Made by a program: the position numbers and the translations under genes. The notes under the pieces are model-generated. The model searched no databases. It worked only from the letters and a program-made list of their open reading frames with translations, and was not told the DNA's origin. From NCBI RefSeq assembly GCF_900116515.1, contig NZ_FPBA01000005.1, forward strand, positions 186,001 through 250,000: a stretch of 64,000 bases of DNA. The letters run 5' to 3'. This stretch comes from Geodermatophilus amargosae. GTDB lineage: Bacteria > Actinomycetota > Actinomycetes > Mycobacteriales > Geodermatophilaceae. Every line of letters starts with the position of its first letter. Positions within the stretch are counted from its first letter, which is position 1. Positions 32,936-41,738 of this stretch are shown here, in pieces.

Positions 32936-33774
32936 CGACCTCCACCCCCGACGCTCCCCCGCTGTCCGCGCCGACCTCCGACGGGCGGGTGCGCCTGGCG
33001 GCCGAGGGGCTGCGGCTGGCCTACGACGACCGCGTCGTCGTCGAGGGGCTGGACCTCACGCTCACCGACGGCTCGTTCACGGCGATCGTCGGGCCGAACG
33101 GCTGCGGCAAGTCCACCCTGCTGCGCGCGCTGGGCCGGCTGCTGCGCCCGGCGGCCGGCCGGGTGCTGCTCGACGGCCGCGCGATCCAGAGGACGCCGAC
33201 CCGCGACGTCGCCCGCGCGCTCGGCCTGCTGCCGCAGACGCCGGTCGCCCCGGCGGGCCTCACCGTCGCCGACCTCGTGGCCCGCGGGCGGCACCCGCAC
33301 CAGAGCTGGCTGCGGCAGTGGTCGGCCGAGGACGAGGCCGTCGTGGCCGAGGCGCTGAGCTGGACCGACATGGGCGACCTCGCCGACCGGCCGGTGGACG
33401 AGCTCTCCGGCGGTCAGCGGCAGCGGGCGTGGATCTCCATGGCGCTCGCGCAGGGCACCGACCTGATCCTGCTCGACGAGCCGACGACGTACCTGGACCT
33501 GTCGCACCAGATCGACGTCCTGGAGCTCGTGGCCCGGCTGCACGCCGAGCGCGGGCGGACCGTCGTCGTCGTGCTGCACGACCTCAACCTCGCCGCCCGG
33601 TACGCGCAGCGGCTGGTGGCCATGCGCGACGGCGTCCTGGTCGCCTCCGGGACACCGCACGAGGTGCTCACCGAGCAGCTGCTGGCCGACGTCTTCGACC
33701 TCGAGGCGCGCGTGGTGCCCGACCCGGTGGCCGGGTCGCCGATGGTCGTGCCCGTCCGCCGACTGCGGCGCTAG
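32932..33774 (+). CDS. siderophore ABC transporter ATP-binding protein
   Basis: 280 residues. Walker [10 protein letters not shown] (54-62), the Q-loop LPQT (100-103), signature LSGGQ (158-162), Walker B LILLDEP (178-184) and H-loop VVLHDLN are all intact. It powers ferric-siderophore import as a homodimer on the two permeases. ATG 32932 overlaps the permease stop. The extended N-terminus of about 20 residues is Pro/Ser-rich. A perfect 27-bp hairpin follows the stop. Confidence 0.95.
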   Translation: MTTSTPDAPPLSAPTSDGRVRLAAEGLRLAYDDRVVVEGLDLTLTDGSFTAIVGPNGCGKSTLLRALGRLLRPAAGRVLLDGRAIQRTPTRDVARALGLLPQTPVAPAGLTVADLVARGRHPHQSWLRQWSAEDEAVVAEALSWTDMGDLADRPVDELSGGQRQRAWISMALAQGTDLILLDEPTTYLDLSHQIDVLELVARLHAERGRTVVVVLHDLNLAARYAQRLVAMRDGVLVASGTPHEVLTEQLLADVFDLEARVVPDPVAGSPMVVPVRRLRR

Positions 33775-33778
33775 GACC

Positions 33779-33839
33779 AGGCAGAGGAAGCTCTCCGCAC
33801 GTCCTGGCGCGCAGGACGTGCGGAGAGCTTCCTCTGCCT
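33779..33839. terminator. perfect 27-bp bidirectional hairpin
   Basis: Arms at 33779-33805 and 33813-33839 are exact reverse complements with a 7-base loop. It lies between the convergent ATPase and siderophore-interacting genes and abuts the latter's stop codon. Confidence 0.88.
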
Positions 33840-34778
33840 CTAGTTCTCCGCGCGGCCCTCGCGCCAGTAGCCCATGAACGCCACCGAGCGCCGGTCGACG
33901 CCGAGGTCGGCGACCAGGTGTCGGCGCAGCCGCTTGACCACCCCGGCCTCACCGGCCAGCCAGGCGTAGCAGCCGGCCCCCGCGGCGGGGTCCTCCGGGA
34001 CCTCCCACAGCGGCTCGGTCTCCAGGTCGACGTCCTCGGGCGCGGGTGCCGGCGCGGCGCAGACGCCGAGGTCGACCAGCGCGGCGTGCACGGCGGGCAC
34101 CAGCAGCTCGCCGCGTGGGCGGTCGGCGCGGGCCAGCCAGCGCACCTGCACGCCCTCGGGCAGCCGCAGGTCCTGCAGGTCGGCGGCCTGCGGCACCTCC
34201 AGGACGGCGACGGCGCGCTGCCCGGGCGGCAGCGACTCGAGGATCGCGCCGACGGCGGGCACCGCGGTCTCGTCGCCGGCGAGCAGCAGGCAGGTGGCCG
34301 AGGCGGGGGGCGCCCACTCCACGCCCCAGGCGCGGCCGCGGCCGGGCCGGTCGGGGCCCATGAGGACCATCGGGTCGCCGGGGCGGGCCTGCGCGGCCCA
34401 GGTGGCGGCGGGGCCGTCGTGGCCGTCGGAGACCTCGTGCAGGACGATGTCGAGGTCGAGCTCGGCCTGCTCGGGCCGGGCCGCGCGCACGGTGTAGGTG
34501 CGCAGGACCGGGCGCCGCTCCCCGGTCAGCGCGCAGTAGGCCGGGTACCACTCGGCGCCGGCGGCCCGGAGCTCGGCGAGCGCGGTGGGGTCGGGGGCGA
34601 GGACGAGCTTGACCCGCTGGTCGTCGCCGGCGACGCCGAACCCGCCCAGGCGCGGTCCGGTCAGCGTGATCCGCACCATGGAGGGGCCCAGCGGCACCAC
34701 CCGGGCGACGACGGTCTCGAAGAACAGCCACTGCGGCAGCTCGGCCACCACCGCTGTCGGGGCCTCGGTCGTGGTCAC
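33840..34778 (-). CDS. siderophore-interacting protein (flavin reductase)
   Basis: 312 residues of the SIP/ViuB family. FAD-binding RTYTVR is at 93-98, with the preceding beta barrel VARVVPLGPSMVRITLTGP, and the C-terminal NAD(P)-binding SIP domain includes LLLAGDETAVPAVGAILESLP and CYAWLAGEAGVVKRLRRHL. It reduces Fe(III) in imported siderophores to release iron in the cytoplasm. GTG 34778 has CGGAGA upstream. An iron box lies 46-64 bp before it and is shared with the divergent binding-protein gene. This matches the transporter operon next to it. Confidence 0.92.
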   Translation of the reverse strand: MTTTEAPTAVVAELPQWLFFETVVARVVPLGPSMVRITLTGPRLGGFGVAGDDQRVKLVLAPDPTALAELRAAGAEWYPAYCALTGERRPVLRTYTVRAARPEQAELDLDIVLHEVSDGHDGPAATWAAQARPGDPMVLMGPDRPGRGRAWGVEWAPPASATCLLLAGDETAVPAVGAILESLPPGQRAVAVLEVPQAADLQDLRLPEGVQVRWLARADRPRGELLVPAVHAALVDLGVCAAPAPAPEDVDLETEPLWEVPEDPAAGAGCYAWLAGEAGVVKRLRRHLVADLGVDRRSVAFMGYWREGRAEN

Positions 34779-34823
34779 TGCCGGTCTCCGCTCGGCTCGG
34801 GGACGGCCCTTGCGGACCGCGGG

Positions 34824-34842
34824 TAAGGCAAGGCTAACCTCG
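34824..34842. promoter_or_regulatory. iron box (DmdR/IdeR type) in divergent promoter
   Basis: TAAGGCAAGGCTAACCTCG fits the DmdR/IdeR consensus. It sits between the siderophore-interacting gene and the binding-protein gene, so one site can control both directions. Confidence 0.85.
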
Positions 34843-34888
34843 GTACGCCCGCAGGGGGAACCCCTGCCCGACCCGGGGGAGATCCCTG

Positions 34889-35880
34889 GTGTCCGACCCC
34901 CGCGCCCGCTCGGCGCCTCCCTCGCGCTGGCGGCCGTGCTCGCCACCGGCGCGTGCGCCGGATCCGGCACCGACGACCGGGCGGAGGCCGCGACCGGGAG
35001 CTGGTCGTTCACCGACGACCTCGGCACCACCGTCGAGCTCGACAGCCGGCCCGATCGGGTCGCCGGCCTCAACGACGTCGCGTCGTCGCTCTGGAACCAC
35101 GGCATCGAGCCGGTGGCCACCTTCGGCCAGACCTCGGCCGCCGACGACGTCCAGTTCGAGGGCCGCGACCTCTCCGGCGTCGAGATCGTCGGCGAGAGCT
35201 ACGGGCAGATCGACCTCGAGGCGCTGGCCGCCGCCGACCCCGACCTCATCGTGACCACCGTCTACCCGGTCGACTCCGGGGGGACGCTGGACGACACCCA
35301 GCCGCTCTACGGCTTCGAGTCCCTCGAGCAGCAGGAGCAGGTCGCGCAGATCGCACCGGTCGTGGCGATCGCCTGGCGCGGCTCGGCGGCCGACGTCATC
35401 GAGCGCACGGCCGAGCTCGCCGGGTCGCTCGGCGCGGACCTGGAGAGCGCGGAGGTCACCGCGGCGCGGCGGGACTACGAGGAGGCCTCCGCGGCGCTCA
35501 CCGAGGCCGCCTCCTCCGGCGTGACCGTGCTGCCGGTGGCCGCCTACCCCGACGAGGGCTTCTACGTGGCCAAGGCGCCCGACGACCCGTCGCTGCGCCT
35601 CTACGCCGACCTCGGCGTGCAGTTCGTGGACCCGGGCGGCGAGGACTACTTCTGGCAGACCGCGAGCTGGGAGCAGGTCCCGCAGTACACCAGCGACGTG
35701 ATCCTCTACTCGCTGCGCGGCGCGATGACGCCCGAGGAGATGTCCAGCCAGCCCACGTACCGGCTGCTGCCGGCCGCGCAGGTGTACCCGTGGGAGTACG
35801 TCGGCATGGACCACGCTGCCCAGGCCCGCTACATGGAGCGCCTGGCCGGCCGGCTCGCCGACGCGCAGCAGGTGAGCTGA
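34889..35880 (+). pseudogene. siderophore-binding lipoprotein (FecB type), frameshifted near start
   Basis: The body is a complete periplasmic-binding protein of the FecB type: LGASLALAAVLATGAC is a lipoprotein signal with cysteine anchor, then WSFTDDLGTTVELDSRPDRVAGL, DLIVTTVYP and a full C-terminus to TGA 35880. That frame has no start codon after the iron box. The only good start, GTG 34889 behind GGGGGAG, is in another frame. Adding one C to the C5 run at 34897-34901 would give MSDPPRPLGASLALA and join them. Hence a one-base loss at the start, either real (inactive or phase-variable) or a sequencing error. The rest of the gene has no lesion. It would deliver ferric siderophore to the adjacent permeases. 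Confidence 0.75.
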
Positions 35881-35881
35881 C

Positions 35882-36859
35882 CTAGAGGGGCGCCGGCGTC
35901 TCGGGGACCGGCGCCGGCGCCGGCGCCGGCCGGGCGGCGGCGGTGCGGGCGGTCTGGGCCAGCGCGATGCCCCCGAGCACGACCAGGCCCCCGGCCACCT
36001 GCCACCCGCTGAGCACCTGCTCGAGCCACAACCACGCGACGATCGAGGCGAACACCGGCTCCACGGTGGCCACCAGCCCGGCGGTCGTGGGCGGCAGGTG
36101 GCGAAGGGCGGCGATCGACAGCCAGAACGGCACGATCGCCCCGAGCACCACGATCCACAGCACGAGGGCCCACAGCGGCAGCTGCGCCGAGCCGAGCGAG
36201 ACCGGCACCCGCTCCCCCAGCACGCCGGCCTCGAACCGCGCCGTGAACGGGGCGACGACGGCCCAGAACAGCGCCGCGGCGACGAAGGTCCAGGTGGTCA
36301 GCGCGACCGGGTCGCGGGTGGCCGTACCGCGCTCGCCCATCAGGTAGTACGTGGCCAGGCAGACCGCGGCCGCCAGGCCCGCCGCGACGCCGAGCAGGTC
36401 CAGCGAGCCACCGCCCTGCCACACCTGGGCGACGAGGACCAGCCCCGACAGCGACAGCGCGAGCGCCGCCCAGATGCGCGGGCGGACCGGCTCCTTGCGC
36501 ACCAGCCGGACCCACAGCGCGATGCCCACCGGTGCGGTCATCTCGAAGACCAGCGCGATCCCGACGGGCAGCCGGCCGATGGCGACGTAGTAGAGGAACT
36601 GGGTCATCGCGACGCCGACCACCCCGAAGACGGCGAGGAAGGGCACCTCGCGCCAGGTCAGCCGCAGCCGTTGCGGTGCGACGAGGGCCAGCGCGGCCAG
36701 CAGGCCGACCGCCGCCCCGCCGCAGCGCATCGCCGTCAGCCAGGTGGGCGGGACGCCGGCCTGCAGCGCCAGCGTGGAGACGGTGCCGTTGACGGCGAAC
36801 AGCCCCGCCGCCCCGATGGTGGTCAGGTAGCCGACGGCGGGGCGGCGGGTGTGCGGCAC
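35882..36859 (-). CDS. EamA/DMT-family transporter
   Basis: 325 residues with ten predicted membrane helices in two EamA repeats: GAAGLFAVNGTVSTLALQAG... in the first half and GVAAGLAAAVCLATYYLMGERG... in the second, ending with LPPTTAGLVATVEPVFASIVAWLWLEQVLSGWQ. Members export amino acids, nucleosides or other metabolites from the cytoplasmic membrane (RhtA-like). Substrate unknown. The C-terminal tail is an Ala-Pro repeat encoded by GGCGCC units. It ends 2 bp from the convergent binding-protein gene, with no terminator between. Confidence 0.88.
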   Translation of the reverse strand: MPHTRRPAVGYLTTIGAAGLFAVNGTVSTLALQAGVPPTWLTAMRCGGAAVGLLAALALVAPQRLRLTWREVPFLAVFGVVGVAMTQFLYYVAIGRLPVGIALVFEMTAPVGIALWVRLVRKEPVRPRIWAALALSLSGLVLVAQVWQGGGSLDLLGVAAGLAAAVCLATYYLMGERGTATRDPVALTTWTFVAAALFWAVVAPFTARFEAGVLGERVPVSLGSAQLPLWALVLWIVVLGAIVPFWLSIAALRHLPPTTAGLVATVEPVFASIVAWLWLEQVLSGWQVAGGLVVLGGIALAQTARTAAARPAPAPAPVPETPAPL

Positions 36860-36905
36860 CGATGCAGCGTAGCGGGCGTAGCGGCCTACGCCACCTACGA
36901 ACGAC

Positions 36906-37310
36906 TCACTGCACGGTCACGGGGTCCATCCACATGACCTCCCAGACGTGGCCGTCGGGGTCGGTGAAGCTCGAGGCGTACATGAAGCCGTGGTCCTGGG
37001 ACGGCATCCACGTGCCGCCGCCGGCGCCCATCGCCTTCTCGACCAGCTGGTCGACCTCCTCGCGGCTCTCGCAGGACAGGGCGTACAGCGCCGCCGTCGC
37101 CTGCCGCGGGTCGCCGATGAGGGTCCCCTCGGGGAGGAACCCGGCCAGCTTCTCGCGGGTGGCCAGCTGCAGGTGGATGGCGTCGCTGACGGCCACCGAG
37201 ACCGTCGTGTCGTCGGAGAACTGCTCGTTCACCGAGAACCCGAGGGTGGTGTAGAAGGCACGGCTGGCCGCCACGTCGGTCACCGGCAGGTTGAGGAACA
37301 GCATGCGCAC
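36906..37310 (-). CDS. VOC-family protein
   Basis: 134 residues. LFLNLPVTDVAASRAFYTTLGFSVNEQFSDD begins the first VOC unit and MYASSFTDPDGHVWEVMWMDP ends the second. This is the glyoxalase-like subgroup often annotated as lactoylglutathione lyase relative, whose activity is generally unknown. The terminal Glu of HVWEVMW is in a metal-ligand position. GTG 37310 has GGGAGCG upstream; ATG 37304, two codons later, is an alternative. Divergent from the small membrane protein at 37430. Confidence 0.85.
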   Translation of the reverse strand: MRMLFLNLPVTDVAASRAFYTTLGFSVNEQFSDDTTVSVAVSDAIHLQLATREKLAGFLPEGTLIGDPRQATAALYALSCESREEVDQLVEKAMGAGGGTWMPSQDHGFMYASSFTDPDGHVWEVMWMDPVTVQ

Positions 37311-37429
37311 GGTCGCGCTCCCGTCGTCGGGGGCCCTCCGTCGGGCCCGTCGCAGGGAGAGACGGCCCACCCCGCGAGAACTCATCGGCGGACGGGTGGC
37401 TCCCAGGGACGGCGGGCACCCTCGACGGC

Positions 37430-37789
37430 GTGACCGAACCCCGTCCGCCGTGGTCCCGCCGGCGCCGCCGACTGCTCCTGGGTCTGGCCGCGGGCGCCGT
37501 CGTCGGCGGGGCCGGGGCGCTGGTGCTGCCCGCCGAGTTCGGCGCCACCGCCGCGTACCTCGGGGGGCTGTGCGCGTTCCTGCTTGTCGCGGCGGCGGTC
37601 GTCTTCCTCGCCGTCCCGGGACCGGACACGGCCGGCACGCTGCTGCGCTCCACCCCGATGGGCGGCGCCGTGCTCGTCGTCGGCGTCCTTGTCGCCCTCT
37701 CGGCGGAGGGCCAGCCGCTGTGGTGGCTGACCGCGGCCGTCGGCGCGGTGTGGCTCGGCTCGGCGCTGTGGCTGGCCCGCCGCAGCTGA
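37430..37789 (+). CDS. small hypothetical membrane protein
   Basis: 119 residues from GTG 37430. A basic start (WSRRRRRLL) is followed by four hydrophobic segments (LLLGLAAGAVVGGAGALVL, YLGGLCAFLLVAAAVVFLAV, GGAVLVVGVLVAL, WWLTAAVGAVWLGSALWLA), so it is a small inner-membrane protein with positive-inside termini. No domain is recognised. The thioesterase gene follows after 43 bp in the same direction. Confidence 0.6.
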   Translation: MTEPRPPWSRRRRRLLLGLAAGAVVGGAGALVLPAEFGATAAYLGGLCAFLLVAAAVVFLAVPGPDTAGTLLRSTPMGGAVLVVGVLVALSAEGQPLWWLTAAVGAVWLGSALWLARRS

Positions 37790-37832
37790 CCCGCGGGAGG
37801 AGCCCGACCCGGGCCGGGCGAGACTGCCGGGC

Positions 37833-38615
37833 GTGGACCTGCCCTCCGCCTGCTACCTCCCGGACGGCGACGGCTACGTCGCGACCGCGCTGACCATCGG
37901 GCCGTGGGACCCGGCCCTCCAGCACGCCGGGCCGCCGGCCGCGCTGCTGGCCCGCGAGGTCGAGCGGGCCGGCGGGATCCCCGACGGGCAGACGGTGCGG
38001 CTGGCCTACGACGTCCTGGGGCCGGTGCCGGTCGGCCCGGTGGCGGTGGAGGCACGGGTGCTGCGACCCGGCCGGCGGATCGAGCTCGTCGAGGCCGTCC
38101 TCACCGCGGGCGGGCGCACGGCGATGCGGGTGACCGCCTGGCGCATGCGCACCCGGGACGCCGCCGACACCGCGACGCCGCCGCAGCCGGCCGCCGTCGG
38201 CCCGGACGACGGCCGCCCCGCGGTGTTCGACGTCTTCAGCCAGGAGGTCGCCTACCACCGGGCGCTGGACTGGCGGGAGGCGTCGGGCACCCTCACCGCC
38301 CTCGGGCCGGCCGCGGCCTGGACCCGGCCGTCGTGCGCGCTGGTCGACGGCGAGCCGATGACGCCGCTGCAGCACCTGCTGGTCATGACCGACGCGGCCA
38401 GCGGCATCTCCGCCGAGCTCGCGTGGGACCGGGCGACCTTCGCCAACGTCGACCTCGTCGTCGCGCTGTTCCGGCAGCCGGCGGGCGAGTGGCTGGGCAT
38501 GGACGCGACGACGACGCTCGGGCCCACCGGCGTGGGGCAGTGCGCCGCCGACCTCTACGACGGCACCGGCCGGATCGGCCGCTCGGTCGCCTCGCTGTTC
38601 GTCGAGCCGCGGTAG
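37833..38615 (+). CDS. acyl-CoA thioesterase family protein (TesB-like double hotdog)
   Basis: 260 residues in two hotdog halves. The N-terminal half includes WDPALQHAGPPAALLAREVER and YDVLGPVPVGPVAVEARVLRPGRRIELVEA; the C-terminal half includes PMTPLQHLLVMTDAASGIS and GEWLGMDATTTLGPTGVGQCAADLYDGTGRIGRSVASLFV. This is the actinobacterial 4HBT_3-type thioesterase, which hydrolyses acyl-CoA to free acid in the cytoplasm. Chain length is unknown. GTG 37833 gives the family's N-terminus. A hairpin begins at the base after its stop. Confidence 0.85.
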   Translation: MDLPSACYLPDGDGYVATALTIGPWDPALQHAGPPAALLAREVERAGGIPDGQTVRLAYDVLGPVPVGPVAVEARVLRPGRRIELVEAVLTAGGRTAMRVTAWRMRTRDAADTATPPQPAAVGPDDGRPAVFDVFSQEVAYHRALDWREASGTLTALGPAAAWTRPSCALVDGEPMTPLQHLLVMTDAASGISAELAWDRATFANVDLVVALFRQPAGEWLGMDATTTLGPTGVGQCAADLYDGTGRIGRSVASLFVEPR

Positions 38616-38651
38616 CCGGAGCGGCAGAAATGGCCATTCCTGCCGCTCCGG
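38616..38651 (+). terminator. hairpin terminator with AATGGCCATT core
   Basis: CCGGAGCGGCAG and CTGCCGCTCCGG flank AATGGCCATT, itself a palindrome, with one A-C mismatch. It begins right after the thioesterase stop codon. Confidence 0.75.
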
Positions 38652-38698
38652 ACCAGGGTGGACGGCGGGACGAGGAGATCAGGAGGACCGCAGCCGCC

Positions 38699-39595
38699 AT
38701 GGCGCCACTGACCGCCCTGCTCGACTGGCTCGCCGGCCGCGGCCTGGAGATCGTGCTGATCGTCCTCGGCTCGATCCTGGTCGCCCGCTTCATCACCTGG
38801 GTCGGCAAACGGATCACCGACCGCATCGACGCCCGCTCCACCGGCGGCGACGTGCTGGTGCGGTCGGAGGCCGCCAAGCACCGCCACTCGCTGACCCAGG
38901 TGATCACCTGGGCGCTGATCGTCCTGGTCTACGCGGTGACGGTGTTCTACGTGCTCGACCGCCTCGGCGTCCCGGTCACCGGCCTGGTCGCGCCGGCCAC
39001 CGTCCTCGGCGTCGGGCTGGGCTTCGGTGCCCAGCGCATCGTCGGTGACGTCCTGGCCGGCTTCTTCCTCATCGCCGAGCGGCAGTACGGCTTCGGCGAC
39101 GTCGTGTCGATCGCCGTCGTCGGCGGCGGCGACCCGGCCGACGGCACCGTGGAGGACGTCACGCTGCGGGTGACCCGGCTGCGCTCGGCCGACGGCGAGG
39201 TCGTCACCGTCCCGAACGGGCAGATCGTCAAGGTCGTCAACCTCTCCCGCGACTGGGCGCGCGCCGTCGTCGACGTCCCCGTGCCGACGACGGCCGACGT
39301 CAACCGGGTCAACGAGGTCCTCCGCGAGGTGAACCGGCAGGCCTTCGCCGACGAGGACCTGCGCCGCCTGCTGCTCGACGAGCCCAGCGTGATGGGCGTC
39401 GAGAGCATCGACCTCGAGCAGGTGAACGTGCGCGTGGTCGCCCGCACGCTGCCGGGCCGGCAGTTCGAGGTGGGCCGCGACCTGCGGGCCCGCATCGTGC
39501 TGGCGTTCGCCCGCGCCGGCCTCAACCTCACCCCCGGTCCGGAGCCGGCGCCGGCGCCGGCTCCCGCGCCGGCCCGGCAGGGGGCGCAGCAGTGA
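38699..39595 (+). CDS. MscS-family mechanosensitive channel
   Basis: 298 residues. Two N-terminal helices (LEIVLIVLGSILVARFITWVG and VITWALIVLVYAVTVFYVL) precede the pore helix region VTGLVAPATVLGVGLGFGAQRIVGDVLAGFFLIAERQYGFGDVVSI, the MscS signature, and the beta domain VEDVTLRVTRLRSADGEVVTVPNGQI. The C-terminal cytoplasmic vestibule domain follows, then a Pro-Ala tail. The channel relieves hypo-osmotic pressure across the cytoplasmic membrane. ATG 38699; AGGAGG is 12 bases upstream, somewhat far. Its stop overlaps the next gene by GTGA. Confidence 0.93.
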   Translation: MAPLTALLDWLAGRGLEIVLIVLGSILVARFITWVGKRITDRIDARSTGGDVLVRSEAAKHRHSLTQVITWALIVLVYAVTVFYVLDRLGVPVTGLVAPATVLGVGLGFGAQRIVGDVLAGFFLIAERQYGFGDVVSIAVVGGGDPADGTVEDVTLRVTRLRSADGEVVTVPNGQIVKVVNLSRDWARAVVDVPVPTTADVNRVNEVLREVNRQAFADEDLRRLLLDEPSVMGVESIDLEQVNVRVVARTLPGRQFEVGRDLRARIVLAFARAGLNLTPGPEPAPAPAPAPARQGAQQ

Positions 39596-40086
39596 CCGTC
39601 CCCGGCGCCCCGCGGACCGATCCCGAGGGCACCGGCGGCGACCCGGCGGCCCGCGGTCGCTTCGGCCTGTCCGGCCTCTTCCGCCGCACGCCCGGGCACA
39701 TCGGCCGCGCACGCACCTCCACCCTGGTGCTGGTGCTGCTCTTCGTCGGCCTCGGGGTGCTCTACCTCTACGTGCGGCCGGCGGACCCGGCCACCGACCC
39801 CGCCGGCGGCACGACCCAGGTGAGCACCCCGGCACCCGCGCCGGCGACGACCACCGAGGCCCCGGGCACCACCGAGCCGGTCCCGACGACGCCGGAGGAG
39901 ACCACGGCGCCGACGACGACGGACCTGCCGACGGACCCGACGACCACGCCGCCGTCCCTCCCGACCGGCTCGCGGACGACCGAGCCCAGCGAGACCGAGC
40001 CCGGCGAGCCCGCACCGACGACCGGCGAGGCGCCGGCGACCAGCGAGGCCCCCGCCCCGACCACGGGGAGCACCCCCACGGGCTGA
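39592..40086 (+). CDS. hypothetical membrane-anchored Thr/Pro-rich protein
   Basis: 164 residues. A cytoplasmic Gly/Arg-rich N-terminus of about 42 residues is followed by one membrane helix ([19 protein letters not shown]) and a roughly 100-residue extracytoplasmic tail almost wholly of Thr, Pro, Glu, Ala and Ser. The tail looks like a disordered or glycosylated stalk. GTG 39592 overlaps the mechanosensitive channel stop, so the two are coupled and it may be an accessory protein of the channel. No known domain. Confidence 0.75.
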   Translation: MTVPGAPRTDPEGTGGDPAARGRFGLSGLFRRTPGHIGRARTSTLVLVLLFVGLGVLYLYVRPADPATDPAGGTTQVSTPAPAPATTTEAPGTTEPVPTTPEETTAPTTTDLPTDPTTTPPSLPTGSRTTEPSETEPGEPAPTTGEAPATSEAPAPTTGSTPTG

Positions 40087-40118
40087 CCGGCGCGTGGACA
40101 GCCGATGTGAACGCCCGT

Positions 40119-40124
40119 TAACGT
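40119..40124 (+). promoter_or_regulatory. candidate -10 box of the carboxylase operon
   Basis: TAACGT 33 bp before the ATG at 40158. The leader contains CCGGAGG at good spacing. Confidence 0.4.
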
Positions 40125-40157
40125 CTGGGCATCCCCACAGCTCACCCGGAGGCACAC

Positions 40158-41738
40158 ATGGCGGTCGCCGCGCCGCAGTCGCCGCGCGCCCACCACGAGG
40201 ACCTGGTCGCCGAGCTGGCCGAGCGGCTCCGGCAGCGGGCGCTCGGCGGGTCGGAGGCATCGCGGGCCCGGCACGTCGAGCGGGGCAAGCTGCTCCCCCG
40301 CGACCGCGTGGCCCACCTGCTCGACCCCGGCAGCCCCTTCCTCGAGCTCTCGCCGCTGGCCGCCGAGGGCATGTACGACGGCGACTCCCCCGGCGCCGGG
40401 ATCATCACCGGGATCGGCCGCGTCGCCGGCCGGCCGTGCGTCCTCGTCGTCAACGACGCCACGGTCAAGGGCGGCACCTACTACCCGATCACCGTGAAGA
40501 AGCACCTGCGCGCCCAGGAGGTGGCGCTGCAGAACCGGCTGCCGTGCGTCTACCTCGTCGACTCCGGCGGGGCGTTCCTGCCGATGCAGGACGAGGTCTT
40601 CCCCGACCGCGAGCACTTCGGCCGGATCTTCTTCAACCAGGCCACGATGAGCGCCCGCGGCATCCCGCAGGTCGCCGCCGTCCTCGGCTCCTGCACCGCC
40701 GGCGGCGCCTACGTGCCGGCGATGGCCGACGAGTCGGTCATCGTCCGCGAGCAGGGCACGATCTTCCTGGGCGGGCCGCCGCTGGTGAAGGCGGCGACCG
40801 GCGAGGTGGTCACCGCCGAGGACCTCGGCGGCGGCGACCTGCACAGCCGCGTCTCCGGCGTCACCGACCACCTCGCCGACGACGACGAACACGCGCTGGA
40901 GATCGTGCGCCGCATCGTCGCGACGCTGGCCCCGCCCGCACCGCCGGCCTGGGAGCTCGCCCCGCCGCGCGACGCCGTCCGCCCGCAGACCGACCTCTAC
41001 GACCTGGTGCCGGTCGACCCGCGCACGCCCTACGACGTCCGCGACGTCATCACCACGCTCGTCGACGGCGGGGAGCACCAGGAGTTCAAGGCGCTGTACG
41101 GGCCGACGCTGGTGACCACCTTCGCCCGGCTGCACGGGCACCCGGTGGGCATCGTGGCCAACAACGGCGTGCTGTTCGGCGAGTCCGCGCTCAAGGGCGC
41201 GCACTTCGTCCAGCTGTGCGACCAGCGGCGGATCCCCCTGGTGTTCCTGCAGAACATCACCGGCTTCATGGTCGGCCGCGACTACGAGGCCGGGGGCATC
41301 GCCAAGCACGGCGCCAAGATGGTCACCGCCGTCGCCTGCGCCCGGGTACCCAAGCTCACCGTGGTGATCGGCGGCTCCTACGGCGCGGGCAACTACTCGA
41401 TGTGCGGCCGGGCCTACTCCCCCCGCTTCCTGTGGATGTGGCCCAACGCCCGCATCTCGGTGATGGGCGGCGAGCAGGCCGCCTCGGTGCTGGCCACCGT
41501 CCGCCGCGACGGCCTCGCCGCCCGCGGCACCGACTGGCCCGCGGAGGAGGAAGAGGCGTTCAAGGCGCCGGTCCGCGACCGGTACGAGGCCCAGGGCAAC
41601 CCCTACTACTCGACGGCGCGGCTCTGGGACGACGGCGTCCTCGACCCCGCCGACACCCGCACCGTCCTCGGCCTGGCGCTGTCCGCGTGCGCCCAGGCAC
41701 CCCTCGACGACGTCGCCTACGGCGTCTTCCGGATGTGA
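40158..41738 (+). CDS. methylcrotonyl-CoA-type carboxyltransferase (beta) subunit
   Basis: 526 residues of the carboxyltransferase fold. The N-terminal half holds [32 protein letters not shown] and [41 protein letters not shown], which is characteristic of methylcrotonyl-CoA carboxylase beta subunits; the C-terminal half holds [26 protein letters not shown] and [41 protein letters not shown]. It moves the carboxyl group from biotin to acyl-CoA, in leucine degradation or the related geranyl/isohexenyl pathways. ATG 40158 has CCGGAGG upstream. The biotin subunit gene overlaps its stop. Confidence 0.92.
   Translation: MAVAAPQSPRAHHEDLVAELAERLRQRALGGSEASRARHVERGKLLPRDRVAHLLDPGSPFLELSPLAAEGMYDGDSPGAGIITGIGRVAGRPCVLVVNDATVKGGTYYPITVKKHLRAQEVALQNRLPCVYLVDSGGAFLPMQDEVFPDREHFGRIFFNQATMSARGIPQVAAVLGSCTAGGAYVPAMADESVIVREQGTIFLGGPPLVKAATGEVVTAEDLGGGDLHSRVSGVTDHLADDDEHALEIVRRIVATLAPPAPPAWELAPPRDAVRPQTDLYDLVPVDPRTPYDVRDVITTLVDGGEHQEFKALYGPTLVTTFARLHGHPVGIVANNGVLFGESALKGAHFVQLCDQRRIPLVFLQNITGFMVGRDYEAGGIAKHGAKMVTAVACARVPKLTVVIGGSYGAGNYSMCGRAYSPRFLWMWPNARISVMGGEQAASVLATVRRDGLAARGTDWPAEEEEAFKAPVRDRYEAQGNPYYSTARLWDDGVLDPADTRTVLGLALSACAQAPLDDVAYGVFRM

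Noticed and set aside
34585-34888. Extending the binding-protein gene upstream in its own frame
   Set aside because: It would start inside the divergent siderophore-interacting gene and before the iron box. A one-base loss after GTG 34889 explains the data better.
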